Positions 8,313 through 17,205 of a DNA stretch of 64,000 bases are shown piece by piece. The notes beneath the pieces were generated by a model. It did not search any database. It saw only the letters and a program-made list of their open reading frames with translations, and had not been told where the DNA came from. The stretch is taken from positions 2,480,001-2,544,000 of the forward strand of contig NC_017941.2 in assembly GCF_000306765.2 (NCBI RefSeq), given 5' to 3'. Positions within the stretch are counted from its first letter, which is position 1. The number at the start of each line of letters is the position of its first letter. The stretch is from Haloferax mediterranei ATCC 33500 (GTDB lineage Archaea > Halobacteriota > Halobacteria > Halobacteriales > Haloferacaceae). The position numbers and the translations under genes were made by a program.

Positions 8313-9772
8313 CATTCGAACCGCAACTGTATGAGGAAATCGACCCAGAAAAACGACCATCGCTGCTTGAGGCGTTGGTACCGGTTGTCGGGATGCTCGT
8401 GTTCCTCGGAGCAGGCATCGTGGTGTACGGGCTTGACCCGCAGTTCCCCCTCTTTTGGGGCATTACGTTTACTGGACTCTTCAGTCGGTACTGGCTCGGC
8501 ATCACGTGGGACGACCTCTACAGCGGTATCACGGACAGTCTCCACATGGGGATTCAGGTCATCCTCATCATGTTCGTCGTCTACACGCTCATCGCTACGT
8601 GGGTCGCCGCGGGGACGATTCCGAGCCTGATGTACTACGGGCTCGAACTGTTAACACCGAAGATTTTCCTGCCCGTCACGGCGGTGCTCGCAGCACTTGT
8701 CACGTTCGCCATCGGGTCGTCGTGGACGGCCGCCGGGACGCTCGGAGTCTCCTTTATTGGTATCGGGGCTGGACTCGGAATCCCCGAACCGATGACCGCC
8801 GGTGCAATCCTCTCTGGAGCGTACATGGGTGACAAGCAGTCACCGCTGTCGGATACAACGAACCTCGCGGCGGCCGTGACGAACACGGACCTATTCGACC
8901 ACGTCAACGCGATGCGCAACGGGTCGCTCCTCGCGTTCGTAATCGCGGTCGCGCTGTACGCCGTCCTCGGATTCCAGGCGTCCGGTAACATCCCAGTGGG
9001 TCGTATCGCCGAGATACAGGGCGCACTCACCGGGTCGTACGAGATTTCGGTGCTCACGTTCGTCCCGCTTTTAGTTACGTTCGGACTCGCCATCTACGGC
9101 GTTCCCGCGCTGCCGACGCTCGGGGCGGGTGTGTTCGCGGGCGCGATAACGTCGGTCGCGATGCAGGGAACCAAATTCGCCGCCGTGTGGTCGATTGCCC
9201 AGTCCGGAACGAGCCCCGCGACCGGCATGGAACTCGTCGATGGTCTGCTGGCGAGTAGTGGCATGATCGGCGGTGCGTGGGTCGTCACCATCGCCATCGC
9301 CGCGCTCTCGCTCGGTGGCATGCTCGAACGGACCGGTATTCTTGCCGTCCTCGCACACCACCTCGGTCGGCTCAGCCGTGGCGTCGCCAGTCTGACCGGC
9401 GTCACTGCCATCTCCGCGGTCTCGATGAACATCCTCGCCGCAGAGCAGTACATCAGCATCGTCGTCCCCGGAATCACGCTCCGGAACCTCTACGAAGACC
9501 AGGGACTCAGCAGTGAGAACCTCTCGCGAGCCATCGAGTCCGCCGGAACGACCACGAGCGCGCTCATCCCGTGGAACAGCGGGGCGCTCTTCATGGCCGG
9601 AACACTCGGCGTCGGCACCCTCGAATACGCGCCGTACTACTTTTTCGGCATCCTCTCGCCGGTGGTCTTACTGCTGATGGGTCTCACCGGCTGGCAAATC
9701 ACGTACAAAGCGGGTGCGGCCCCCGCCGGTGCCGAAACGCACCGCGGGCCGGCGTCGACGACCGACGACTGA
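8303..9772 (+). CDS. nhaC: NhaC-family Na+/H+ antiporter-like transporter
   Basis: The 489-residue protein is almost entirely membrane helices. Diagnostic NhaC-family stretches are FAIGSSWTAAGTLGVSFIGI, GAILSGAYMGDKQSPLSDTT and, later, SAGTTTSALIPWNSGALFMA. NhaC proteins exchange Na+ for H+, and some members carry organic acids. The start is set by a good Shine-Dalgarno GGAGGT 6-7 bases before the ATG, rare here where most genes look leaderless. A 61-codon ORF overlaps the start. Linkage to an aminotransferase and an IclR regulator suggests the true cargo could be an amino- or keto-acid; that is inference. Confidence 0.9.
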   Translation: MGLAFEPQLYEEIDPEKRPSLLEALVPVVGMLVFLGAGIVVYGLDPQFPLFWGITFTGLFSRYWLGITWDDLYSGITDSLHMGIQVILIMFVVYTLIATWVAAGTIPSLMYYGLELLTPKIFLPVTAVLAALVTFAIGSSWTAAGTLGVSFIGIGAGLGIPEPMTAGAILSGAYMGDKQSPLSDTTNLAAAVTNTDLFDHVNAMRNGSLLAFVIAVALYAVLGFQASGNIPVGRIAEIQGALTGSYEISVLTFVPLLVTFGLAIYGVPALPTLGAGVFAGAITSVAMQGTKFAAVWSIAQSGTSPATGMELVDGLLASSGMIGGAWVVTIAIAALSLGGMLERTGILAVLAHHLGRLSRGVASLTGVTAISAVSMNILAAEQYISIVVPGITLRNLYEDQGLSSENLSRAIESAGTTTSALIPWNSGALFMAGTLGVGTLEYAPYYFFGILSPVVLLLMGLTGWQITYKAGAAPAGAETHRGPASTTDD

Positions 9773-9785
9773 CACCAGTCGTGGC

Positions 9786-10505
9786 TCAGGGGTCGAGCAG
9801 TTTCGCCTCGGCCTTGCGGAGATGTTCGAGAAACGTCGTTTTCGATATATCTAACGCGGCAGCGAGTTTGCGGGTCGAAGTGTCACGTGGCCAGTTGTAG
9901 TATCCTCGTTCGCGGGCCAGTTCGAACACCTCGCGTTGTCGCGGAGTCAGTGTCTCCAGTTGGTGTACTTCCCGCGGACCACCACTGACGGCCCCGATGC
10001 GTGCGATTTTGATATCCGCGTTCGAACTGTCGCGGACCGCATCGAGCGCCGTCTCGATTTCACTTCGCGTCCCCGTGTAGCGAACGTCCCAATACTCGCG
10101 GCCATCTTCGATTTTGCCCGGCGCGCTGTGGACGAAGCCGTGTTTTCGCAACTGGGGGAAAATCAGGTCACTGGGGTCGTATTCGACGAACACCTCCCGG
10201 GCGACGGCCCCCGGAGCGATGCGTTGTCTTCGGGTGTCAAACTGCGTCTGAATCTCGTCAATCGCCCCGACCAGCGGTGAGGCCCCGATAGCCTCGATTA
10301 ACCGCGTCAGCTCCCGTTCCGAATCGGCGTATGCAGTGTACAGGCCCGTCACCGTCGATGACTCCGTGCCGTACGTCGGGGTTTCGTACACCGCGTGAGC
10401 GATGATGCCGCCTGCGTGCTCGGCAGTCGCTTGGATGGCCCAACAGTTCGGATGCCAGAGGTCGAGCGTCAAGTGAGTGCCAGTGTCCGTCGACGACGCG
10501 CTCAT
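9786..10505 (-). CDS. HTH-10 (bacterio-opsin-activator type) regulator
   Basis: The ~239-residue protein ends in an HTH-10 domain (LTPRQREVFELARERGYYNW, then TSTRKLAAALDISKTTFLEH), the DNA-binding module of haloarchaeal Bat-like regulators. The N-terminal ~180 residues would be the sensory part (LDLWHPNCWAIQATAEHAGG). They contain no recognisable PAS or GAF domain. A GTG start at 10523 is also open; the ATG at 10505 is preferred. It is convergent with nhaC and in tandem with the uspA-like gene, 68 bases or more apart. Target genes are unknown. Confidence 0.88.
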   Translation of the reverse strand: MSASSTDTGTHLTLDLWHPNCWAIQATAEHAGGIIAHAVYETPTYGTESSTVTGLYTAYADSERELTRLIEAIGASPLVGAIDEIQTQFDTRRQRIAPGAVAREVFVEYDPSDLIFPQLRKHGFVHSAPGKIEDGREYWDVRYTGTRSEIETALDAVRDSSNADIKIARIGAVSGGPREVHQLETLTPRQREVFELARERGYYNWPRDTSTRKLAAALDISKTTFLEHLRKAEAKLLDP

Positions 10506-10590
10506 GGGGTCGGTGAAACACACGTCGTCGTAACTGTATCAATTTTTCCGTCGGGTTCTTCGGGAGGGCAGCGAGTGACCATCTCCCGAT

Positions 10591-11028
10591 TCAGTCACTC
10601 GATTCTTCGGGCCGGGGAACGAGCACGACCGGCACCGGTGACAGTCGCGCGAGTCGGTCCGCAGTGCCTCCGAGAATCGCTTCTGGAAGCGAAGTACTGC
10701 CGTGTCGACCGGCGACGATGAGGTCGGCATCGACCGCCTCCGAATGCGCAAGAATCCCATCGTAGGGGGTCTGTGCCCGCCGGACCTCGGTCTGAATCTC
10801 GACGGTAGTCCGCTCACGGGCCGCGACAGCCGCCTCGACGAGGTCCTGAATCGCGGCATCCAACTCCGCGACATCGTTGGAAGCGAATCCGAGTCCGCCA
10901 CCGGATGGCTCGACCACGGTAATCACGTGGACGGCTGCGTCGAACGGTTCCGCAATCGACAGTGCGTGCTGGAGGGCAGCATGTGACGCGTCAGTGCCGT
11001 CAATCGGAACGAGAATAGACTGGTACAT
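10591..11028 (-). CDS. UspA-type universal stress protein
   Basis: The 145-residue single-domain protein has the Usp fold: MYQSILVPIDGTDASHAALQ at the start, ADLIVAGRHGSTSLPEAILG and GGTADRLARLSPVPVVLVP at the end. The G-x2-G-x9-G(S/T)-like ATP-binding pattern is partly present (AGRHG...GGTADRLAR). Such proteins bind ATP or act in stress responses; their exact job is rarely known. It lies upstream of the HTH-10 gene on the same strand. Confidence 0.93.
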   Translation of the reverse strand: MYQSILVPIDGTDASHAALQHALSIAEPFDAAVHVITVVEPSGGGLGFASNDVAELDAAIQDLVEAAVAARERTTVEIQTEVRRAQTPYDGILAHSEAVDADLIVAGRHGSTSLPEAILGGTADRLARLSPVPVVLVPRPEESSD

Positions 11029-11156
11029 GGTAAAAATTGCGTTGGAATCGAGAAAAAGCCTCTGTCGAGGGGGAGTACGGCCGAATGTAGTTCAGACAAC
11101 TACCACACCCCTGTTAAAAAGTGAAAACAATTCACATACATAGTCTATAGAGAATA

Positions 11157-11163
11157 TTTATAT
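11157..11163 (+). promoter_or_regulatory. TATA box of the leader ORF-mgtC transcript
   Basis: TTTATAT, giving an expected transcription start near 11187, a few bases before the leader ORF ATG at 11194. Confidence 0.45.
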
Positions 11164-11193
11164 GGTGTGCGTGATGAGTGCACAGCGAATCAC

Positions 11194-11280
11194 ATGCTTG
11201 GAAGAGATGAACTCGCGGCCCACTCTCCGTGGAGACGGCCGCTGACGGGGCGACACGTCGCCCGACGGAGGCGACCATGA
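11194..11280 (+). CDS. 28-residue Arg-rich leader ORF overlapping mgtC
   Basis: ATG at 11194 opens a 28-codon frame that ends with TGA at 11278-11280, overlapping the mgtC ATG as ATGA. Eight of 28 residues are Arg, and the end is RRRRP encoded by CGA CGG AGG CGA CCA, including codons uncommon in this genome. The mgtC Shine-Dalgarno (GGAGG, 11267-11271) lies within these Arg codons. The arrangement fits translational coupling or attenuation. There is no proof of translation from sequence alone. Confidence 0.42.
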   Translation: MLGRDELAAHSPWRRPLTGRHVARRRRP

Positions 11281-12527
11281 TGCAAGTCGATGTGACGGTC
11301 CTCCCGATTAGCCCTCGCATCACGCAGTTGTTTATCGCGGCGGCGTTAGGGATGTTTCTCGGTCTCGAACGTGAGTGGTCACAGAAGTCAGCAGGGATTC
11401 GAACCTTCGCACTCACGAGTCTTATCGGGGCGATTTCGACGACAATCGACAACAACGCGCTCCTCATACTCGGCGGGGTTCTCGTCTTGCTGCAGACCGT
11501 CCTGCTCGGTGCTGATGGTCTCCTCGACGATGACTCGCCGCGAAGCCTCTCGTTGACCACCTCTGCCTCGCTGTTCGTCGCCTATAGCGCCGGGGTGATG
11601 GTCGCCGCAGATTTCGTCCTCGAAGCGGTCGTGCTCGTGATTATCTCGTCGCTGCTCTTGGTGCTCCGGCGAGAGCTACACCAGTTCGCGTGGGGCCTCT
11701 CGAAAGAGGAGGTCAAGAGCGCGGCCGAGTTCGCGATTCTCGCGTTCGTCGTCTATCCGCTTCTCCCGTCAGACCCGGTTGGCCCGTGGAACGCCATTCA
11801 GCCCCAACTCGTCTGGTTGCTCGTCGTCGCCGTGAGCGGGCTCGGCTTCGTCAACTACGTCATCATGCAGCGCTACGGGAGTCGCGGCATCGCGATTACG
11901 GGTTTTTTCGGCGGTCTCGTGAACTCCACAGCGGTCATCGGCGAGTTCGCAGACCGCGCGGAGCGAAACAAAAACATCCTCTCGCTGTCGGTCGGCGCGG
12001 TGTTGCTCGCGGACGCGGCGATGGCCGTCCGAAACCTGTTTCTCGTCGGGGTGTTCATCCCGGAGGTCGTCCCTGAGGTCGGAACGCCACTCGGCGTCAT
12101 AGCGATTGTCGGTGTCGGTCTCTCCGTCTACCTTACCGACTGGGATACCGAGTTGCAACTCGATTTCGACTCTCCGTTTAGCCTGTCGAACGCGCTCAAG
12201 TTCGGCGGGCTGTTCTTGGTGATTCTCGTCGTTTCGGCGGGCGCACAGCAGTTCTTCGGTGCAGCCGGATTGGTGACGACCAGCTTCCTGAGCGGTCTTA
12301 TTTCCAGCGGGTCCACGACCACGACCGCTGTCACGCTCTATCTCGCCGGGAAGGTGTCCGCCGACGTCGCTGCAGCAAGCATCCTCGCCGGGACGAGCGC
12401 GAGTATTATCGTGAAAATCGTCCTCGCAGCCAGCATCAACCGCTCGCTCTTCCGACCCGTCGCAAAGGCGAGTGGCGCACTCATCGTTGCTGGTCTCATC
12501 AGTGGCGGACTATTAGCCGCCATCTAA
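11277..12527 (+). CDS. MgtC/SapB-DUF4010 family membrane protein
   Basis: The 416-residue protein has an N-terminal MgtC-like domain (FLGLEREWSQKSAGIRTFAL then TSLIG) followed by a DUF4010-type multi-helix region (GGLVNSTAVIGEFADR, FLSGLISSGSTTTTAVTLYL). About 12 hydrophobic segments are visible. The family is linked to Mg2+ or other small-molecule homeostasis, but the transported species is not established. The ATG at 11277 is chosen because GGAGG precedes it at good distance; an upstream GTG at 11229 in the same frame lacks such a signal. A 28-codon Arg-rich ORF ends in its start codon. Confidence 0.88.
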   Translation: MMQVDVTVLPISPRITQLFIAAALGMFLGLEREWSQKSAGIRTFALTSLIGAISTTIDNNALLILGGVLVLLQTVLLGADGLLDDDSPRSLSLTTSASLFVAYSAGVMVAADFVLEAVVLVIISSLLLVLRRELHQFAWGLSKEEVKSAAEFAILAFVVYPLLPSDPVGPWNAIQPQLVWLLVVAVSGLGFVNYVIMQRYGSRGIAITGFFGGLVNSTAVIGEFADRAERNKNILSLSVGAVLLADAAMAVRNLFLVGVFIPEVVPEVGTPLGVIAIVGVGLSVYLTDWDTELQLDFDSPFSLSNALKFGGLFLVILVVSAGAQQFFGAAGLVTTSFLSGLISSGSTTTTAVTLYLAGKVSADVAAASILAGTSASIIVKIVLAASINRSLFRPVAKASGALIVAGLISGGLLAAI

Positions 12528-12597
12528 CAGCCCAATATATACATATTACTATTTTCGGGTATTTCCACGATATACTACTATATAATCATTCATAACA

Positions 12598-12603
12598 TTT
12601 ATA
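12598..12603 (+). promoter_or_regulatory. TATA box of the phn operon
   Basis: TTTATA, ~34 bases before the phnD ATG. Another A/T run (ACTATATAATC) lies ~20 bases further upstream. Confidence 0.45.
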
Positions 12604-12633
12604 CCGAATGTCCGTTTCAATGGCGGTACACCA

Positions 12634-13785
12634 ATGACTAGGTTCGACCAATCGAGACGTTCACTCCTCGCTAGCGGCGCAGCAGCCATGTCTTTCGGCT
12701 TCGCAGGCTGTATCCAAAGTGGCGGTGAAGACGGTAACGCCACCGAGTCGGCGACCGACTCAGAGGGCGAGTCCGGCAGTGAAAGCACGGATAGTGGCAG
12801 TACGTCGGACTTCGATCCGTCGAACCCAGAGTTCCCACAGCCCATGGCGGCGCTCATCAACGCCGGGTTCGAGACGGGGTCACTTTCGGACCTCAATAAC
12901 ATGGAAGAGCGGGACAAGCCCCGCTACGGGAAACCGGTCAAGGAGACGCCGACCAAGGAAAGCGAACTCCTCGACCCCGACAAACTCGCGTTCGCGATGA
13001 CGCCATCCGAGGACCCGGCGGCCTACCGGACGACCATGAAGCCGCTCATGGACAACATCGCCAAAGAGACCGGCAAGGAAGTCGAGTACTTCCCACTGCA
13101 GTCGTACGCGTCGCAGGTCGAAGCGATGCGCTCCGAGCGACTCCACATCGCCGGCTTCTCCACGGGACCGACGCCGTTCGCCGTGAACCTCGCCGGTGCC
13201 GTGCCGTTCTCGCTGCAGGTCTCCGGCGAAGGAGACTTCGGCTACCGGCTCTGGCTGGCAACGCAGGCCGACAACGACGAAATCGACTCGCTTTCGGACC
13301 TGAAGGGCAAGCGCGTCGCCCACTCCGAGCCGTCGTCGAACTCCGGCAACCAGGCTCCGCGCGCACTCTTCGCCAATCAGGGCGTCGTGCCCGGTGACGA
13401 CTACGAAGTCGCCTACTCCGGCGGGCACGAACAGAGCGTCCTCGGCGTGGCAAACGGCGACTACGACGCCGCCCCCGTCTGCAGTACGTGTGTGACGCGC
13501 GTCGCAAACGCCGGCAACCTCGACCCCTCGAAAATCAAGGTCGTCTGGGCGAGCAACCCCTTCCCGACGACGAGCTTTACCTACCGCTACAACCTCACTC
13601 CCGAGATTCAGGAGGGAATCCGGGCTGCGTTCGTCGACTACGATTACTCCGACACGCAGATCGCAGAGACGTTCGAAGGGCGTGGGAAGTTCACAGAAAT
13701 CGACTACGCGACCGTCTACGACATCATCCTCCAGATTCAGGAGAACAACGGCGTCGAGTACCAGACGGAGAACCTCGGCGAATAA
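12634..13785 (+). CDS. phnD: Phosphonate/phosphate-type ABC transporter binding lipoprotein
   Basis: The 383-residue protein has a Tat-type signal (RRSLLASGAAAMSFGFAG) ending in a lipobox-like AGC near residue 30, so it is probably exported folded and lipid-anchored. An acidic Ser/Gly linker follows, typical for haloarchaea. The core (~residues 110-380) is a PhnD-family periplasmic-binding domain: EVEYFPLQSYASQVEAMRSE, LKGKRVAHSEPSSNSGNQAP and YDAAPVCSTCVTRVANAGNL. It captures phosphonate, phosphite or phosphate for the ABC transporter encoded next. No C-P lyase gene is nearby, so the ligand is uncertain. Confidence 0.92.
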   Translation: MTRFDQSRRSLLASGAAAMSFGFAGCIQSGGEDGNATESATDSEGESGSESTDSGSTSDFDPSNPEFPQPMAALINAGFETGSLSDLNNMEERDKPRYGKPVKETPTKESELLDPDKLAFAMTPSEDPAAYRTTMKPLMDNIAKETGKEVEYFPLQSYASQVEAMRSERLHIAGFSTGPTPFAVNLAGAVPFSLQVSGEGDFGYRLWLATQADNDEIDSLSDLKGKRVAHSEPSSNSGNQAPRALFANQGVVPGDDYEVAYSGGHEQSVLGVANGDYDAAPVCSTCVTRVANAGNLDPSKIKVVWASNPFPTTSFTYRYNLTPEIQEGIRAAFVDYDYSDTQIAETFEGRGKFTEIDYATVYDIILQIQENNGVEYQTENLGE

Positions 13786-13803
13786 TCTACACTACCCAAT
13801 CCC

Positions 13804-14598
13804 ATGCTGACTGTCAACGACATAGAAAAAGTATACGACTCCGGCGACCGGGCCCTCAAGGGCCTCTCGATGGAAGTCAGTGGCAACGAAATCGTCTCGA
13901 TTATCGGGCCGAGCGGAGCCGGTAAGAGTACGCTTATCCGCTGTATCAACCGTCTCACGGAGCCGACGGACGGTGAGGTCTGGCTCGGCGACACCGAGAT
14001 TACGGGGCTATCGAGCACGGAACTCCGGGACGCCCGCCGCGACATGGGCATGATTCACCAGGAGTTCAACCTCATCGAGCGCCTAACCGTGATGGAAAAC
14101 GTCCTCTCGGGTCGACTCGGCTACATGAGCACGTGGGACGCGTTCCGCCGCAACTTCGACAGCGAGGACATCGCCAAGGCGCGAGAGGTCCTGCACCGGG
14201 TCGGGCTCGAAGGCGTCGAAAACGACCGCGCGGACGAACTCTCCGGCGGCCAGCGCCAACGCGTCGGCATCGCCAGAGCCGTCATTCAGCGCCCGAAAAT
14301 CCTCCTCGTCGACGAACCGACGAGCGCGCTCGACCCGGAAACGTCGGTCGAAGTGATGGACCTGCTCACCGAAATCGCGCGCGAAGACGATATCCCCGTC
14401 CTCATCAACATCCACGAAGTCGACCTCGCGACCGACTACGCCGACCGCGTCGTCGGCCTGAGCGACGGCGAACTCGTCTTCGAGGGCGACGCGGACGACC
14501 TCGACGAGCGCGCCAAAGACATCATCTACCGCGGCGGCGAGTCGCGCGAAGAGCGCGACGCCGCCAAGGCAGAACAGACAGCGAGCGCGGGGGAGTAA
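13804..14598 (+). CDS. phnC: Phosphonate-type ABC transporter ATPase
   Basis: The 264-residue ABC ATPase has Walker A GPSGAGKS at ~36-43, Q-loop [13 protein letters not shown], signature [14 protein letters not shown] at ~146 and Walker [14 protein letters not shown] at ~166. The H-loop is NIHEVDLA, as in PhnC rather than the plain H. It energises uptake through the two permeases that follow. It starts 18 bases after phnD and is followed after 3 bases by the first phnE. Confidence 0.95.
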   Translation: MLTVNDIEKVYDSGDRALKGLSMEVSGNEIVSIIGPSGAGKSTLIRCINRLTEPTDGEVWLGDTEITGLSSTELRDARRDMGMIHQEFNLIERLTVMENVLSGRLGYMSTWDAFRRNFDSEDIAKAREVLHRVGLEGVENDRADELSGGQRQRVGIARAVIQRPKILLVDEPTSALDPETSVEVMDLLTEIAREDDIPVLINIHEVDLATDYADRVVGLSDGELVFEGDADDLDERAKDIIYRGGESREERDAAKAEQTASAGE

Positions 14599-14601
14599 GC
14601 G

Positions 14602-15414
14602 ATGGCGACCAAGTCCGGCTCGGTCGATGGCAAATGGGAGCGCCCAACCGCCTTCTACAATCGGACGACCAAGTACCTCGTGTACGCCGTCATCGCTGCG
14701 TTCGTCCTCTACAGCATCTGGAGCATTCGCGTCCCGCCGGACCGCCTCCTTCGAGGTGTCGGAGAGGGGATAGCACTCGTCTCGAACATGCTCCCACCGG
14801 CGCTGACGCCGGTGCAGTTCGACCTGATGGTGCAGGGTATCTTCGAGAGTATCCTCATGTCCATCGTCGCCACGACGCTCGGCATCATCGTCAGTGCACC
14901 CGTGGCGTTCATGGCGGCCAACAACCTCGCTCCGCGTCCCATCTACCTCGTCGGACGGAGTATCATCGCCGTCACGCGGTCGTTCCACGAACTCATCGTC
15001 GCTATCGTCATGGTGAAAGCGGTGGGTTTCGGCCCGCTCGCGGGCGTGCTCGCGCTTGCATTCAAGACGGTCGGGTTCTTCGCAAAGCTCCTCTCGGAGG
15101 AGATCGAGGATATCGACACGGGACAGATGCAGGCTATCGAGGCCGTCGGTGGTAGTCGCCTACAGGTGTACCTCTACAGCGTCCTGCCGCAGATTATCCC
15201 GCGAATCATCGGGCTGTCCATCTACCGCCTCGACATCAACCTTCGACACAGTACCGTCGTCGGTATCGTCGGCGCGGGTGGTATCGGTATCACCCTGTTG
15301 AACTCGTTCCAGAAGTACGACTACCAGTACAGTTCGATGATTATCCTCGTCATCGTCGGCATCGTCATGATTGGCGAGGCCGCGAGTGCGTACGCCCGAC
15401 GGAGGGTTCAGTAA
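14602..15414 (+). CDS. phnE: Phosphonate-type ABC transporter permease (first copy)
   Basis: The 270-residue permease has about six membrane helices and a binding-protein-dependent permease loop (EEIEDIDTGQMQAIEAVGGS, the EAA motif that touches the ATPase). VGIVGAGGIGITLLNSFQ is typical of PhnE. The stop TAA is followed directly by the ATG of the second permease, so the genes are tightly cotranscribed. The first ~50 residues are hydrophilic and then anchor-like. Confidence 0.93.
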   Translation: MATKSGSVDGKWERPTAFYNRTTKYLVYAVIAAFVLYSIWSIRVPPDRLLRGVGEGIALVSNMLPPALTPVQFDLMVQGIFESILMSIVATTLGIIVSAPVAFMAANNLAPRPIYLVGRSIIAVTRSFHELIVAIVMVKAVGFGPLAGVLALAFKTVGFFAKLLSEEIEDIDTGQMQAIEAVGGSRLQVYLYSVLPQIIPRIIGLSIYRLDINLRHSTVVGIVGAGGIGITLLNSFQKYDYQYSSMIILVIVGIVMIGEAASAYARRRVQ

Positions 15415-16221
15415 ATGGCGAGTAAATCTTCGAACGGCACGGCAGAGTGGGAGCGGTTCGAACCGCGCGAACGCCTGCTTCGGTATCTCGTCACGCTGGG
15501 CGTGTTGGTCGTCCTCGCCGCCTCGTGGCGGGCAATGGACATCAACTACGGCTACGTCGCGTCCGCGCCGCGCGAAGTGATGGACCTCTTCACGCGGATG
15601 TACCCGCCGAACGTGATGTACACGAGCGAGATCGCCAGGCCGCTGCTCGAGACCATCAACATCTCGATTCTCGGCACGGCGCTCGCCATCGTGATGGCGC
15701 TTCCGGTCGCGTTCCTCAGCGCCAGCAACACGACACCCAGCCGCGCGACGTACCTCCTCGGGAAGTTCATCGTCTCGTTCACGCGCTCCGTGAACGTCAT
15801 CATCTGGGCGCTCATCTTCGTCGTGGTGTTCGGCCCGGGCGCACTCGCCGGCGTACTGGCGATTGCGGTCCGCTCGGTCGGATTCACCGCGAAACTTCTC
15901 GGTGAAGCTATCGAGGAGATCGACCCCGGCGAAGTCGAGGCCGTCAGAGCCACCGGTGCGTCGACGCTTCAGACGTTCATCTACGGGATTGTCCCGCAGA
16001 TCAAGCCAGCGTTCATCAGCGTCGCGACCTTCCGCTGGGACATCAACGTGCGCGCGTCGACCATCATCGGATTCGTCGGCGCGGGCGGCATCGGCGTCCC
16101 CCTGCAGACGAATATTAACTACTTCAAGTGGGATGCCGTACTCACGATTCTGCTCGCCATCCTCGGCATCGTGCTCATCAGCGAGGGCGTCTCCGCGTAC
16201 CTCCGCGGGAAGGTGAGCTAA
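15415..16221 (+). CDS. phnE: Phosphonate-type ABC transporter permease (second copy)
   Basis: The 268-residue PhnE homologue has EAIEEIDPGEVEAVRATGAS as its ATPase-contact loop and FVGAGGIGVPLQTNINYF. It is clearly related to, but diverged from, the permease just upstream, consistent with a heterodimeric channel. This is the last gene of the phnDCEE operon. Confidence 0.93.
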   Translation: MASKSSNGTAEWERFEPRERLLRYLVTLGVLVVLAASWRAMDINYGYVASAPREVMDLFTRMYPPNVMYTSEIARPLLETINISILGTALAIVMALPVAFLSASNTTPSRATYLLGKFIVSFTRSVNVIIWALIFVVVFGPGALAGVLAIAVRSVGFTAKLLGEAIEEIDPGEVEAVRATGASTLQTFIYGIVPQIKPAFISVATFRWDINVRASTIIGFVGAGGIGVPLQTNINYFKWDAVLTILLAILGIVLISEGVSAYLRGKVS

Positions 16222-16387
16222 CTTCACCTTCAGTCGAGAACACCGTTCTCGACGCGCAACCTCGTTTCCAACCTCGATTTTGTCCCTCGCCATCGGCGAG
16301 GGATTACTCGTTACTCGTTGATTCGCAATACGGTAGCCATCGAATTCGGTTGCGAACCAACTGGTGCAGTGCGTGCTGAATTATTCG

Positions 16388-16630
16388 TCAGTCAGAAGTC
16401 CCACTGCTGGGGATGGCCCACTTAATGTAGATTGTGAGTCCGCAGATGTACATCCCACTAACAAGCAGTGGAACGGCCAACAGTGACCATTCTTCGGGCG
16501 TCAAAAGTTGAAACTGGTAGGCAACCGAGCCGAGAGCGATGAATGACAGTGCCCCGAATGTAGTAATCGCAAAGAGGGCAATCCGAGCAGATGGAGGCAG
16601 GTTCCACCAGACTCGGCGAATGAGCGACAT
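16388..16630 (-). CDS. Small two-helix membrane protein
   Basis: From the ATG at 16630 this encodes ~80 residues: MSLIRRVWWNLPPSARIALF, a first helix (ALFAITTFGALSFIALGSVA) and a second (LLAVPLLVSGMYICGLTIYI). The frame is open upstream to 16720, but those residues are polar and unlike a signal, so the shorter form is preferred. I do not recognise a family. It is convergent with the phn operon. Confidence 0.55.
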   Translation of the reverse strand: MSLIRRVWWNLPPSARIALFAITTFGALSFIALGSVAYQFQLLTPEEWSLLAVPLLVSGMYICGLTIYIKWAIPSSGTSD

Positions 16631-16751
16631 GTTTTCTCGTTCATGGTTGTATTCAGTTGTCTTGAAATTTCGGGTTTCTAACAGTACGGCGTTCGTTGGA
16701 ACGTATGGAAGCAGTATCACTCGCGTCAGGCGACAGTATGGACCATCGTAA

Positions 16752-16910
16752 GTGTGTGCTCACGAGGAGAGGGGGAGGGAGATGCAAGCCACTGCTCCTC
16801 GGCAGTTCCGTGGAGCGGAAACTGCTACACACACGGACAGCGGCCTGCGCTATCTATGAACGCCGCACATTACGTGCCGCAGGACCAGACAGCAAGTCCT
16901 GCGCGTGGAT
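16752..16910 (+). ncRNA. Candidate structured non-coding RNA
   Basis: Within a 485-base stretch without a credible gene there are nested perfect stems. GTGTGTG (16752-16758) pairs with CACACAC (16828-16834). Inside it CGAGGAG (16763-16769) pairs with CTCCTCG (16795-16801), and GCAGTTCCG (16802-16810) pairs with CGGAAACTGC (16816-16825) with one bulge. A separate hairpin, GCAGGAC (16879-16885) with GTCCTGC (16896-16902), extends outward with G-C and G-U pairs. The G-U pairs favour the plus strand. It resembles no RNA I can name; I looked for RNase P, SRP and tRNA signatures and found none. Confidence 0.4.
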
Positions 16911-17205
16911 ATGTTCTGGTGCAAGCATGGTAGGTATATTGGTTCACCCCTCAAATTACGGTGTTCTTAGTGGATTTCGAGGCAGAGACAGAACTACCGA
17001 AGTGGGGGACGCTCCAACCCTGTGTTGAGAACCACGAAATGTGGCGTCTTCTCCTATCAGCCTCAGTATTAGCCTCATAAACCCCGAGATAGCTACCCCC
17101 GATATTCCCGAGTTACCCCGCTTTACTGGCTGGTAATGGCCTGTTAACGGTAGTTAATATACTAGTTACATTATCAGAATAAAACAAATTCATAGATGAA
17201 ATCCT

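Noticed and set aside
16696..17028. 110-codon plus-strand frame
   Set aside because: Cys- and Arg-rich, no codon bias, no family, and it spans the strongly paired stretch that better fits an RNA.
16741..17205. RNase P RNA, SRP RNA or a tRNA in the gap
   Set aside because: I could not find the conserved core sequences of any of these despite the strong stems.
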